Positions 26,141 to 34,713 of a stretch of DNA of 64,000 nt are shown one piece after another. Origin of the DNA: Salinirussus salinus (GTDB lineage Archaea > Halobacteriota > Halobacteria > Halobacteriales > Haloarculaceae); contig NZ_WOWO01000003.1 in NCBI RefSeq assembly GCF_009831455.1, forward strand, positions 707,917 through 771,916, given 5' to 3'. The translations under genes and the position numbers were made by a program. Numbering within the stretch: the first letter of the stretch is position 1; every line of letters begins with the position of its first letter. The notes below the pieces were generated by a model that was not told where the DNA came from, made no database searches, and saw only the letters and a list, made by a program, of their open reading frames with translations.

Positions 26141-27714
26141 TCTGCGTCGAGGGCCTGCTTCAGCGTCTCGAGATTGATGTTTTCCATGATCTCGACATAG
26201 CCCCAGTCCTCATCGGCCCACTCCTGGGTCTGTCCGGGAATCGGCGTCAGCGGCAGGACTTCGGTGGCGTCGGTTTCTTCGACGAGCTGGTTCGCCGCGG
26301 TCTGGGATTCGAGCGGATCCGCACAGACGTACTGGAGGTCGTGCTCGGCAATGATCTCCTGGGCCCGCTCGATGTCCTTCGGCGTCGGCTGGTCGTCCGG
26401 TGACAGTCCCGTCAGCGTCTGTACTTCGAATCCGTAGCGCTGGCCGAGATACTGGAAGGCGTTGTGACCAGCGACGAACACGACGTCTTTCGAGGCGCCC
26501 TCAAGCGCGGACTGGAACGACTCGTCGAGTTCGTCCAGACGATTACGGTACGACTCGGCGTTCTCGGCGTAGGCACTGGCATTGTCGCTGTCGACGTCGA
26601 CGAACCCGCTCCGGATGTTGTCGACCGCCTGCTTCGCTCGCTCCGGGTCTAGCCAGAAGTGCGGGTCCGTTCCGCCGGAGTGGTCGTGGTTGTGTCCCTC
26701 CTCGCCTTCGTGTTCGCTTTCTCCCTCGTGCTCGTCTTCGTGTTCCTCTCCACTCTCGTGGTCGTGTTCACCTTCGTGCTCGCCATCGCCCTCGTGTCCG
26801 TGTTCGCCGGCAGTCTCGGTCACTTCGGGTTCGATGGCCGACCCACTGCCGTTGGTGAGCGTCGCGTCGAACTCCGCGGGAGCGTGCTGGGCGAAGAGGA
26901 CGTAGTGGCCCTCCGTTTCGATATCGAGGGAGAACGTCGTCTCGCCGGAATCCGCGAACTGGAGGTGGTAGAGTGACTCACTGGACGGCGTGAGTGTCTC
27001 TCCGCCTTCTCCCGGTGTGTGCGTGTCGTGGTCGCCGTAGAGGGTGGTTGCGGTCTCCTCGACGTGGTGAATGCCGTGGTCGCCGCCCTCTTCGGTTGCG
27101 ATAACGGCTAGCTGCATCTTCGGATCAGGGCCCTCGTGGAACGTGTACGTGTAGGTGCCAGCTTCGAGGTGGTAGAGACCAGCCCACTCCCACGGGGCCG
27201 ATTCGCCGTGGTGCTCCTCGTGGTCTCCCTCTCCGTGTTCGTCGTGGCCGTGTTCTCCTTCGCCGTCGTGGCCTTCCTCGTGTTCCCCCTCGTGGTCTTC
27301 TTCGTGACCGTGGTCGTGTCCGCCTTCGATGAGGTCGATACCAGCACCGGCAGCGACGATGTCGACATCGGCGTCGTCGTCACGGAGACTCGTCACGAGG
27401 TCGTCAGCCCACGGCTGGAATCCCTCCATCCCGTAGAGGAAGAGATCCGATTCGAGGATCGTTCCCTGTATTTTGGAGCCAGGCTCCCACCCGTGGCCGT
27501 GTTGGCCGATCGGGACGAGCGTCTCTGCGGTCGCAGTGTCGCCTGCAACCTGACTGGCCAAGTCCCCGAATACGAAGAACGAAGACTGGGCTTCCGGCCC
27601 GGCGCTCTCCGTCGCGCCGGAGTCGTCGTTGCTCGACGTACATCCCGCGAGCGCGCCGATGGTTGCCGTACCGAGTCCAGTTGCGATGAGTCGTCGGCGG
27701 GTGTATCGCGACAT
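26137..27714 (-). CDS. znuA: Zinc-binding lipoprotein ZnuA with an inserted domain
   Basis: 525 residues, far longer than typical ZnuA (300-360). The N-terminus has a Tat-type RRR signal and lipobox (LAGC). The cluster A-1 SBP fold is split: the first half carries the zinc-ligand region (PIGQHGHGWEPG) and the second half DPHFWLDPERAKQAVDN and the later FVAGHNAFQYL. Between them lie two His/Glu/Asp-rich linkers (about residues 130-170 and 300-345) that enclose a 120-residue beta-rich domain (APWEWAGLYHLEAGTYTY to about SAIEPEV). His-rich loops in ZnuA capture zinc; the inserted domain is not part of the standard family and may help collect metal. It is first in the six-gene znu operon. Confidence 0.88.
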   Translation of the reverse strand: MSRYTRRRLIATGLGTATIGALAGCTSSNDDSGATESAGPEAQSSFFVFGDLASQVAGDTATAETLVPIGQHGHGWEPGSKIQGTILESDLFLYGMEGFQPWADDLVTSLRDDDADVDIVAAGAGIDLIEGGHDHGHEEDHEGEHEEGHDGEGEHGHDEHGEGDHEEHHGESAPWEWAGLYHLEAGTYTYTFHEGPDPKMQLAVIATEEGGDHGIHHVEETATTLYGDHDTHTPGEGGETLTPSSESLYHLQFADSGETTFSLDIETEGHYVLFAQHAPAEFDATLTNGSGSAIEPEVTETAGEHGHEGDGEHEGEHDHESGEEHEDEHEGESEHEGEEGHNHDHSGGTDPHFWLDPERAKQAVDNIRSGFVDVDSDNASAYAENAESYRNRLDELDESFQSALEGASKDVVFVAGHNAFQYLGQRYGFEVQTLTGLSPDDQPTPKDIERAQEIIAEHDLQYVCADPLESQTAANQLVEETDATEVLPLTPIPGQTQEWADEDWGYVEIMENINLETLKQALDAE

Positions 27715-27780
27715 CTATTGTTAACACTACTATCCTAGATAATAAGAGCTATGATTTTAGACAGTTTAGTTAATAACCTC
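27715..27780 (-). promoter_or_regulatory. znuA promoter/operator region
   Basis: On the minus strand a TTATTA-type TATA element lies 26-31 bases before the znuA ATG, predicting a leaderless transcript. Directly upstream is CTAAAATCATAG. The 21 bases at 27740-27760 match 39819-39839 in front of the NitT/TauT-type binding-protein gene at 18 positions, at nearly the same distance from the ATG. This points to one regulator controlling both importers. Confidence 0.55.
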
Positions 27781-27934
27781 TCACTAAGTAATAGGTAGTC
27801 TTAGTAACTTACATTGGGGTAACTAACGCGGAGCCTGGAATTGCTAATCGTTGCTACCTCAGATTCCGTATTACATAAGCCAGAGAAGCGTGCTAACAGG
27901 CGTTTAGTAGTTGTGGCACCCAGATACGGTTGCA

Positions 27935-28069
27935 ATGTGTCACTGCTTCAGCGACCCGGCCGAGATGAGTGACGAAGAGCGAGCGGAGGTCCTCGAAGAC
28001 CACTCGACGGAAGAACTTCGCGCTGAATACTCCACCGAAGAACTAGAAGCCCTCGGTGTCACCGCCTGA
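27935..28069 (+). CDS. 44-residue MCHCF protein
   Basis: ATG 27935; the product begins MCHCFSD, a compact Cys-His-Cys metal-binding start, followed by a charged helical region with two STEEL repeats (HSTEELRAEYSTEELEAL). It stands alone between the znu promoter and the ASCH gene. Small proteins with this start occur in haloarchaea, but I cannot name the family. The metal-ligand-like start fits the surrounding region. Confidence 0.5.
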   Translation: MCHCFSDPAEMSDEERAEVLEDHSTEELRAEYSTEELEALGVTA

Positions 28070-28129
28070 GCAACGCGCTTTGCGCCGCCAGTGCTGGCAC
28101 GGAGCCCGTCGGCCGACGGATGACCCAAC

Positions 28130-28450
28130 TCACCCGTCTTGATCGACTCTCTCGAATCGGTGGAGGACAGCAGTATCGTCGTCGTCCCACGTCACGTCGT
28201 GGGTCCGCTCGATCCGCTCCTTGTATGCGTCGAGATCCGGTGACCCTTCGGCTCGGGCGTCCTCGTCTGTCAGGTCCCCTAGTCGCTCCTCTCGTACGGT
28301 GGTCACTTCGAAGACGACATCATCGATCTCGAAGCGGTCACCTTCGGAGGCGTGTTTGTCGCCACGATGCAGTTGGGTAACGTCTCCGGCGACGGCCGCT
28401 CGTCGAATCCGTTCAGCCGGAAGCAGTTCGTTCGCTTCGATCGAGGTCAT
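28130..28450 (-). CDS. ASCH-domain protein
   Basis: 106 residues. The segment FEIDDVVFEVTTVREERLGDL followed by DARAEGSPDLDAYKE is typical of haloarchaeal ASCH-domain proteins, a PUA-like beta-barrel family that binds RNA or modified nucleotides. It lies 54 bases after the MoaB-like gene on the same strand and may be the last gene of the CobW operon. The molecular role is unknown. Confidence 0.65.
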   Translation of the reverse strand: MTSIEANELLPAERIRRAAVAGDVTQLHRGDKHASEGDRFEIDDVVFEVTTVREERLGDLTDEDARAEGSPDLDAYKERIERTHDVTWDDDDTAVLHRFERVDQDG

Positions 28451-28504
28451 CGGGTTCGTCTCTCCAGTTTCATCGGATGCTGACTTCTTGTCGTTCGGTG
28501 GTCA

Positions 28505-29098
28505 TCAGTGCTGTTCACTGTCGACGTTCTCGTTCGCGTGTCGAGTTGCGAGTCCGGCAAGATGCGGGGCTTCCTCGCTGATAATCTCCGCCGTGGCGAG
28601 CTCGACGGCGTTCACACTTCCCGGTAGGACGAACACTGGTACGTCGCGGGCGATACCCGCTGTCGCACGGGTCGAGACGATACGCGTTCGTACCTCCTCC
28701 CACGAGAGCCATCTGAACGCCTCGCCGAAGCCCGGCAGTTCGCGGTCGAAGAGCTCGCTCACCGCGTCCGGAGTGACGTCGTCGATGGTGACGCCCGTCC
28801 CGCCCGTGGTGACGACGAGGTCGACGTCCGGCCGATCGAGGCACTCGCTCACTGTGGTCTTGATCCGGACGTAGTCGTCCGGAACCATCCGGCGTGACGT
28901 GACGACGTGACCCGCTTCGACGAGGATACCTGCAATGGCGTCGCCACTGGGATCGGGTGGCGTCTTTTCGACGCCATCTCCGCGGGACGAGGACACGGTT
29001 ACGATGGCCACGCCCAGCGGGTCGATACAGTCGTGACCGTCGGTATCCGTCGTCCGTCGGTCCGCTACTGGAGGAAGTTCGCGGTCATTCTGGATCAC
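28505..29098 (-). CDS. moaB: MoaB/MogA-family molybdenum cofactor protein
   Basis: 197 residues with the MPT-binding core: VAIVTVSSSRG, DDYVRIK, VVTTGGTGVTIDDVTPDAV and FVLPGSVNAVELA. MoaB/MogA adenylates molybdopterin before metal insertion. Its start overlaps the stop of the third CobW GTPase (ATGA), so it is co-translated with a metal chaperone, an unusual place for this gene. An extra 25 residues precede the core. It may be a specialised paralog; whether it works in molybdenum cofactor synthesis cannot be told from sequence. Confidence 0.85.
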   Translation of the reverse strand: MIQNDRELPPVADRRTTDTDGHDCIDPLGVAIVTVSSSRGDGVEKTPPDPSGDAIAGILVEAGHVVTSRRMVPDDYVRIKTTVSECLDRPDVDLVVTTGGTGVTIDDVTPDAVSELFDRELPGFGEAFRWLSWEEVRTRIVSTRATAGIARDVPVFVLPGSVNAVELATAEIISEEAPHLAGLATRHANENVDSEQH

Positions 29099-30417
29099 GA
29101 TCGGTCACCTACCACGAGGCGTTGTTCCATCGGGGACTGCGACCACTCCATCGTCCCCGGGAACGGATTCTCGAACGCCTCCCAGTCGTCTTCCATCCCG
29201 GTCTCCGAAACGAGGCAGTCGTCGAGCGTATCCACGATGCTGGATTCGTCCATCCCAGCCCCGATGAAGACGAGTTTCACTTCGCGGTCCCCCCACTGTT
29301 CGTCCCAGTGGAGGTCCGACCGCGATTCGCGGTAGGACTCGCGCTGGAACTCGGGGAGTGTGACTGCCCACCGCCCGTTGACCTCGACGTGGGTCTGTGT
29401 TCCCGCCTGGCTCAGGTCGAGGGCGTAGCGCTCGCGGCCAGCGACCCACAGGTGGCCCTTGGCTCTGACGACGGAATCGGGGAACGAACGGAGCCACTCG
29501 CTGAAGCGTTCGGGATGGAACGGCCGGTGGCGCTCGTAGACGAACGAGTCGACACCGAACTCCTCTGGTGGGTGACGATGGTCGTGCGCTTCGTCGTGGC
29601 TATGGTCGTGGTCGTCGCCATGTTCGTGACTGTGGTCGTCCGTCTCCGTCTGGCTCTCGTGGTGCTCATCTGAATCGACGTCTGTGCCGTCTCCGTGGGC
29701 GGTCGAGAGTGCCTGTTTCCACCGGGCAGAGTTACTTGCCTCGTCTTGATCGAATCGACCCGTTCCGAGAACTCGTTTCGGGTCGACGGTGCTTTCGGTC
29801 GTTCGGATGACGTCGACCCCGGGATGGAGTGTTCGGACGACGCGTTCGACCGCTTCAAGCTCTGTCTCGGAGACGAGGTCGCACTTGTTGAGGACGAGTA
29901 CGTCGCAGAACTCGACTTGCTCGGCGAGTAGGTCCGATAGCGGTCGGGCGTCGTCGTCTGTCGACTTGAGTGGGCGGCCATCGACGAACGCCTGATGGAA
30001 CTGTGCGGCGTCGACCACCGTGACGGTCGTATCGAGATCGTACAGTGCCGACGCACGTGCGGGCGAGACGAACCGCTGGGCGATGGGGACCGGATCACTG
30101 ATACCCGAGGCTTCGATGACCAGATAGTCGAACTCCTCGTCGAACGCGAAGCGTCTCAGTTCCTGATCGAGTTCGTTTTGCAGCCCACAGCAGATACAGC
30201 CGTTCGACAGCTCCGTGACACCGCCGTCTTCCATCGAGAGTTCGGAGCCATTCTCGATGAGGTCGGCGTCGACATTCACCTCGCCGACGTCGTTGACGAG
30301 AACGGCGATATCGTACTCCTCGCCGCCAACCGTGAGGAGGTGGTTGAGCAGGGTCGTCTTTCCGGCGCCGAGCCCGCCACTGAGGATCGTGACCGGGGGT
30401 TGCTCGTCGACGGCCAT
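29095..30417 (-). CDS. COG0523/CobW-family GTPase with His-rich insert (copy 3)
   Basis: 440 residues. P-loop GGLGAGKTT, metal motif CICC (74-77), VIEASGISDP, NKCD, and a C-terminal CobW domain. Between the two halves is a long Asp/His-rich stretch (for example HSHEHGDDHDHSHDEAHDH) absent from the other two copies; such stretches bind several zinc or nickel ions and are common in YjiA/ZigA-type zinc chaperones. It follows copy 2 with a one-base overlap and is coupled to MoaB. Confidence 0.9.
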   Translation of the reverse strand: MAVDEQPPVTILSGGLGAGKTTLLNHLLTVGGEEYDIAVLVNDVGEVNVDADLIENGSELSMEDGGVTELSNGCICCGLQNELDQELRRFAFDEEFDYLVIEASGISDPVPIAQRFVSPARASALYDLDTTVTVVDAAQFHQAFVDGRPLKSTDDDARPLSDLLAEQVEFCDVLVLNKCDLVSETELEAVERVVRTLHPGVDVIRTTESTVDPKRVLGTGRFDQDEASNSARWKQALSTAHGDGTDVDSDEHHESQTETDDHSHEHGDDHDHSHDEAHDHRHPPEEFGVDSFVYERHRPFHPERFSEWLRSFPDSVVRAKGHLWVAGRERYALDLSQAGTQTHVEVNGRWAVTLPEFQRESYRESRSDLHWDEQWGDREVKLVFIGAGMDESSIVDTLDDCLVSETGMEDDWEAFENPFPGTMEWSQSPMEQRLVVGDRS

Positions 30418-31634
30418 CAGTCGTCAGCCAGTGCGAGTTCGCGCTGTTCGTCGGCGGTGAACGGATCCGGATACTCGTTCCAGTCCTCGGCCATTTCTGC
30501 GTCTGAGAGGACACAGTCTTCCAGTCGCTCGATTAGTGTCTCCTGATCGAATTCGCGGCCGATGAACACGAGTTCAGATCCGCGGTCGCCCCACTGGTCA
30601 TCCCAGTCCTCTTTGATGCCGGGGCGGGCGGCGAAGTAGCGCTCCTGTTGGGCCTTTGGGAGCGTGGCGATCCACGTCCCTTTCGGACCGGCCCGGACCG
30701 ACTGGCCTGCTTTGTCGAGCCCCATCGCGATGTCTTCGCGACCGGCGGACCAGAAAAAGCCCTTCGCGCGAACGATACCGTCGGGGAGATCGGCGAAGAG
30801 ACGAGCGATCCGCTCGGGATGGAACGGACGGTCGGCGTCGAAGACGAACGAGGTGACGCCGTGTTCGTCGGCGGCTGACTCGTGATGATGTCCGTGCTGG
30901 AGTTCACGCTTCCACCCGGCGGACTGGCTCGCCGCCTCGAAGTCGAATCGGCCAGTGTTCAGGATCTCCTCGGGATCGACGGCGCCGTGTTCGGTCCGGA
31001 TGATCTTCGCTCGCGGCTGTAGCGTCTTCAAGACGGCCTCCATCTCCTCGAGTTCGTCATCCGGGACGAGGTCGCACTTGTTCAACAGGAGGACGTCGCA
31101 GAACTCGATCTGGTCCATGAGGGCTTCTTCGGGGACACGATTGCCCTGCGGCTCCATTTCATCGTCAGTGAGCACCTCTCCGGAGTCGAAACCCTGCCAG
31201 AAGCTGTGGGCGTCGACGACACTGACCATCGTGTCGAGTTCGTAGACGCCCGTAGGGTCGAACTCCGCGTCCTCGAATCCGCGGGCGAACGTCTGGGCGA
31301 CCGGAATCGGTTCGCTGATTCCAGACGATTCCACGAGGAGGTATTCGAAGTCTCGCTCTTCGGCCAATCGTCCCACTTCGTCGAGCATGTCGCCACGGAG
31401 CCGACAGCAGATACACCCGTTCGACATCTCGATGATCTCGTCGTCGTTCTGGGTGAGATCCGACTCGCGTTCGACGAGGTCGGCGTCGACGTTCACTTCG
31501 CCCATATCGTTGACTAAGATGGCAGCGTTCAGTTCCTGCTCGCTACTGAGAATGTGGTTGAGCGTCGTCGTCTTGCCGGCACCGAGGCTTCCGCTGAGAA
31601 TTGTCACCGGGATCGGGTCGTTGTTGAACGGCAT
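30417..31634 (-). CDS. COG0523/CobW-family GTPase (copy 2)
   Basis: 405 residues. P-loop GSLGAGKTT, CICC (74-77), VESSGISEPIPVAQT, NKCDLV, then the C-terminal domain with a short HGHHHES patch. Very similar to the copy at 13758-15026, including LQPRAKIIRTEHGAVDPEEIL, so these two arose by a recent duplication or exchange, while copy 3 is more distant. It heads the operon CobW-CobW-MoaB, possibly with ASCH, and is divergent from a NikR-like regulator across about 100 AT-rich bases. Confidence 0.9.
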   Translation of the reverse strand: MPFNNDPIPVTILSGSLGAGKTTTLNHILSSEQELNAAILVNDMGEVNVDADLVERESDLTQNDDEIIEMSNGCICCRLRGDMLDEVGRLAEERDFEYLLVESSGISEPIPVAQTFARGFEDAEFDPTGVYELDTMVSVVDAHSFWQGFDSGEVLTDDEMEPQGNRVPEEALMDQIEFCDVLLLNKCDLVPDDELEEMEAVLKTLQPRAKIIRTEHGAVDPEEILNTGRFDFEAASQSAGWKRELQHGHHHESAADEHGVTSFVFDADRPFHPERIARLFADLPDGIVRAKGFFWSAGREDIAMGLDKAGQSVRAGPKGTWIATLPKAQQERYFAARPGIKEDWDDQWGDRGSELVFIGREFDQETLIERLEDCVLSDAEMAEDWNEYPDPFTADEQRELALADD

Positions 31635-31710
31635 ACGCGAGTTATGAATCTACTATACTAAAATACTAATTATTACGGTGTAGCCTCCATAGTCATAACA
31701 GATACTAATA

Positions 31711-31732
31711 ACTTAGAATAGAGTTTTAGCAT
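31711..31732 (+). promoter_or_regulatory. NikR-gene leader box
   Basis: CTTAGAATAGAGTTTTAG precedes CATATG at the NikR copy 1 start. The same arrangement (CTTAGAGTAGAATCTTAA, CATATG) precedes NikR copy 3 on the minus strand at 37066-37089; 20 of 24 positions agree. Placement at the expected transcription start suggests an autoregulatory operator. Confidence 0.5.
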
Positions 31733-32164
31733 ATGAGCGTCGTTAGCATCTCGATGCCCGAAACGTTACTCGAACGCATCGACGAGTTCGCCGACGAACA
31801 CGGGTACAGTGGCCGAAGCGAGGTCGTCCGCGAAGGCACACGGACGCTACTCGAAGAGTTTCAGGGGCAAAATATCGACGGACAGAAGCAGATGTGTACA
31901 GTATCGGTGGTCTTCGAGTACTGTCAACCTGCCGTCCAGCAGCGTCTCACGGGAGTGCGCCACGAATACGATGCTATCGTCTCCGCAACTACCCATGCAC
32001 ACGTCCAGGACCAGTACTGTATGGAGTTGTTCGTCCTTGAAGGGACCACGGAGGCACTATCTGGCTTCGTCAATACCGTCCGGGCAGTACCGGATGTCCA
32101 AGCGGTGGATTACTCGATTACCTCATTCGGAAGAGATCCCATTGATCAGCACATCGAGTCGTGA
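31733..32164 (+). CDS. NikR-family metal-responsive regulator (copy 1)
   Basis: 143 residues: an N-terminal ribbon-helix-helix (VVSISMPETLLERIDEFADEHG, then RSEVVREG) and a C-terminal ACT-like metal domain. The four nickel ligands of NikR are conserved: His77, His88, His90, Cys96. It is divergent from the CobW operon and likely controls it, itself, or both; a box CTTAGAATAGA ends a few bases before its ATG and recurs before the copy at 36640. NikR paralogs may answer to metals other than nickel. Confidence 0.85.
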   Translation: MSVVSISMPETLLERIDEFADEHGYSGRSEVVREGTRTLLEEFQGQNIDGQKQMCTVSVVFEYCQPAVQQRLTGVRHEYDAIVSATTHAHVQDQYCMELFVLEGTTEALSGFVNTVRAVPDVQAVDYSITSFGRDPIDQHIES

Positions 32165-32280
32165 AGGCAAGTTGAAATCCACAGGAACGCGTAGGCGCCG
32201 CGTGCTTGTATTCGTGAGATAGGGCAGCAGCAGTTCGGACAGAGGGTGCAGTTATCTGCATGGGCGGCATCTGTGTCCAT

Positions 32281-32568
32281 ATGCCCGAAGAGGTCCTGTT
32301 CAAATCGGAAAGCGACCAGAGTCGAGAGGAAATCGCAGCGTATCTTCGCCGTGTAGCCGATAAATTAGAACAAGGAGACGGAATCACTCTGAAATCGGGA
32401 TCCGATTCCGTGACTATGGAACCGCCAGCTCGCCCGACGTTCGAGGTCAAAGCCGAACGTGAGGGGCCGACAGATGGACCCGGTGAATTGAGTATCGAGT
32501 TCGAACTCGAATGGGACGAGAACGGCGCTGATGGAGATGGTGGGAGCAGTCAGCTGGAAATCGAGTGA
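32281..32568 (+). CDS. Amphi-Trp domain protein
   Basis: 95 residues from ATG 32281. The start EEVLFKSESDQSREEIAAYLRRVADKL and the following short beta strands match the amphi-Trp family, small haloarchaeal proteins of unknown function with an acidic tail. The frame extends upstream to 32260, but the family begins at MPEEV. It lies between two NikR-like genes without clear coupling to either. Confidence 0.65.
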   Translation: MPEEVLFKSESDQSREEIAAYLRRVADKLEQGDGITLKSGSDSVTMEPPARPTFEVKAEREGPTDGPGELSIEFELEWDENGADGDGGSSQLEIE

Positions 32569-32588
32569 GAACCAGCCGTGAGTACAGC

Positions 32589-32978
32589 CTAGTGCTCCGC
32601 GAGGAGCATCAGTTTGACCCGACTCACCGCATCGAAATCGCGCAAGCGATAGGTGAGGTCCCGGACACGCGGTGCCGGTCCGCTGCAGAAGAGTGTCTCG
32701 AGACACCATTCTCCTTCATGGATATGATTCGTGGTCGTGATGACGTCCTGAAACTGATGTTGTACGTCGTGAATCTCTTCGATAACCGCTTCGTGTTCGT
32801 AATCGAAAGCGATGATAACGACGACGTCGCCTTCGATATCCTCCAGTCTGGTGTGTACCTCAATATACTCCTGCATCGCTTCGCGGACGCCTCGCGAACG
32901 TGAATCTAATCCCTCTGCCTGCCACGTCTCATCGAATTCGGAGAGGAGGTCGTCGGGGATGTTGAAGCTCGTGCGCAT
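32589..32978 (-). CDS. NikR-like regulator (copy 2, divergent)
   Basis: 129 residues. The N-terminal ribbon-helix-helix is altered (TSFNIPDDLLSEFDETWQ, RSRGVREAM), and the C-terminal domain keeps the ligand pattern His74, His85, His87 and Cys92, with the Cys one position closer than in the other copies. It lacks the C-terminal extension and is the most divergent of the four paralogs. It stands alone on the minus strand next to an AT-rich upstream region containing TTGCTAAC. The metal and targets are unknown. Confidence 0.7.
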   Translation of the reverse strand: MRTSFNIPDDLLSEFDETWQAEGLDSRSRGVREAMQEYIEVHTRLEDIEGDVVVIIAFDYEHEAVIEEIHDVQHQFQDVITTTNHIHEGEWCLETLFCSGPAPRVRDLTYRLRDFDAVSRVKLMLLAEH

Positions 32979-33143
32979 TTGGTGTTAATCTGTACTCCAC
33001 ACTTATGAGTTGTTAGCAATTGAATCCGCTATATTATGATAGTGGCCGACGGTAGAGTGAATTATTTTCCGGTGTTCGAACACCCCGAGCTGTAACGATC
33101 TGGCGGCGAAAGGCAGTCTTCAGGGTGATTCAGGCCTGTTAGT

Positions 33144-33857
33144 TCATATTGTTTTCACTCGTCGAGTCGCAACGGCGAGTATTGTCGCCAGTATCGTCAG
33201 CGCAACAGCGCCCGCAGCTGCAATCTCGTGTGCCGGGGAGACGTGCTGGACGGTGCCGTTCACAATCGGTTCGACCGGCAACAGGGTGTGATGCGGTGTC
33301 CCGACAATCGGGACGAAGTAGTCGACAAGGTCGTTGAATCCGTACCAGATTACGGCAACGAGAATCGCTCGACCCGGAAAATCACAGTAGCGATGGATGA
33401 GGAACGCTTGGACGACCATCCCCAAGTGTGAGACGAACAGGAAGGCGTACATCGCCTTCGAGGCGAGTTCTCGTCCGAGCAGTGGAACGACCTGCGGTGG
33501 TGGCGTAACCGTCGCGAGAAACGCGTCTGCGAACACCGTCAGGACGAACGGCGTCCAGAGGCCGAGCTTGATACAACCGAAAAACGCCAACACGTTCAGG
33601 TACTCGTTCGACCGGCCGAGTTTGTACAGCGCCAGCGAGCAGGCGATGAACAGCGTGGCCGTCGGACTGTCCGGGACGACCGGCCACGCGACGACCGGCT
33701 CGAGTTGGAACTGGGGGATATAGTACCAGAAGCCGAATGCCGTTCCCGCGATATTGATCGCAACGATTACCCACGCGTACTGCAGGGCAACGGTCTCGAT
33801 CCGCCGAGGAAGTGGCGTGAGATACCGAGGGAGGCGCTCAGTCGTGTCCGCGCCCAT
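33144..33857 (-). CDS. DUF1405-type membrane protein
   Basis: 237 residues with about six membrane helices; the segments GFWYYIPQF and FGCIKLGLWTP fit the DUF1405 (YpjA-like) family. The start overlaps the 3' end of the CbiO-type ATPase gene by 20 bases, so it is the last gene of the ECF importer operon. The function is unknown; it could assist the transporter or simply ride in the operon. Confidence 0.7.
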   Translation of the reverse strand: MGADTTERLPRYLTPLPRRIETVALQYAWVIVAINIAGTAFGFWYYIPQFQLEPVVAWPVVPDSPTATLFIACSLALYKLGRSNEYLNVLAFFGCIKLGLWTPFVLTVFADAFLATVTPPPQVVPLLGRELASKAMYAFLFVSHLGMVVQAFLIHRYCDFPGRAILVAVIWYGFNDLVDYFVPIVGTPHHTLLPVEPIVNGTVQHVSPAHEIAAAGAVALTILATILAVATRRVKTI

Positions 33858-34713
33858 CTGGAGAGGGTGTCTGTGTGGGTCCCAGGTTGTCGGCTTCTGT
33901 GAGGAGCGCCACCAGATCCGCTTCCGTCACTGGCTGTGCGGTCGTCCCCAGCCCTGCATCGCGAGCCACACGCACTGCACTCGGTGGGTGCAGGTTCGCG
34001 TCCGCCAACAGCGCGTCGTCGTAGAACACCTCTCGGGGCGTCCCGCTCCCGACGACGTTCCCGTCGGTCATCACACAGACCCTGTCGGCGACCTCGGCGG
34101 CGAACTCCAGGTCGTGCGTCGACAGGACGACGCTGATCCCGTCCTCGTGTATCTGTTCGATCCGGTCGGCGACCAGGCGCGAGCGCTCGGGGTCTAAACC
34201 CGCGAGGGGTTCGTCCAGGACGATCACGCTCGGGTTGAGGACGAGAACTCCCGCGAGACCGACGAGGCGCTTCTCGCCACCGCTCAGGTAGTGGGGGATC
34301 CGCTCTTCGAGGTGGGCGGCGTCGACGGTCGCCAGCGCCTCCCTCGCACGCTCTCTCGCGTCCTCGACGGCGACCCCGTAGTTCTGGAGGCCGAACATCA
34401 CGTCGTCGAGCACTGTGGGGGCGACCAGTTGCGTATCGGCGTCCTGGAAGACGAACCCGACCGCTCGGCGTGCGGTGGACTCGTTGCCCTCCGTGATCGG
34501 CGTTCCCTCGACGACCAGTTCGCCCTCGTCGGGTACCAGCGTCGCGTTGAGGTGTTCCAGCAGCGTGGACTTCCCGGCGCCGTTGGGGCCGACGAGTGCG
34601 ACGACTTCGTCGGGGTACACCGAGAACTCCACGTCGTGCATCCCGACCGTGCCGTCGGGATAGGTGTGAGCCTCACACCGGAGGTCCACGAGCGGGGACG
34701 TCTCCCGGGTCAC
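33838..34713 (-). CDS. cbiO: Cobalt/nickel ECF transporter ATPase (CbiO type)
   Basis: 291 residues from a GTG at 34713 that overlaps the end of the CbiQ gene; the longer frame to 35178 reads antisense-like nonsense inside cbiQ. P-loop GPNGAGKST, Q-loop FQDADTQL (the ECF type), signature LSGGEKR, Walker B VIVLDEP and H-loop STHD are intact. CbiO powers uptake by the CbiMNQ complex. An acidic C-terminal extension of about 70 residues follows the ABC core. Confidence 0.85.
   Translation of the reverse strand: MTRETSPLVDLRCEAHTYPDGTVGMHDVEFSVYPDEVVALVGPNGAGKSTLLEHLNATLVPDEGELVVEGTPITEGNESTARRAVGFVFQDADTQLVAPTVLDDVMFGLQNYGVAVEDARERAREALATVDAAHLEERIPHYLSGGEKRLVGLAGVLVLNPSVIVLDEPLAGLDPERSRLVADRIEQIHEDGISVVLSTHDLEFAAEVADRVCVMTDGNVVGSGTPREVFYDDALLADANLHPPSAVRVARDAGLGTTAQPVTEADLVALLTEADNLGPTQTPSPDGRGHD

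Noticed and set aside
26659..26976. Plus-strand hydrophobic frame inside znuA
   Set aside because: It is the complement of the His/Glu-rich linker, which reads as Val/Phe/Leu; an artefact, not a membrane protein.
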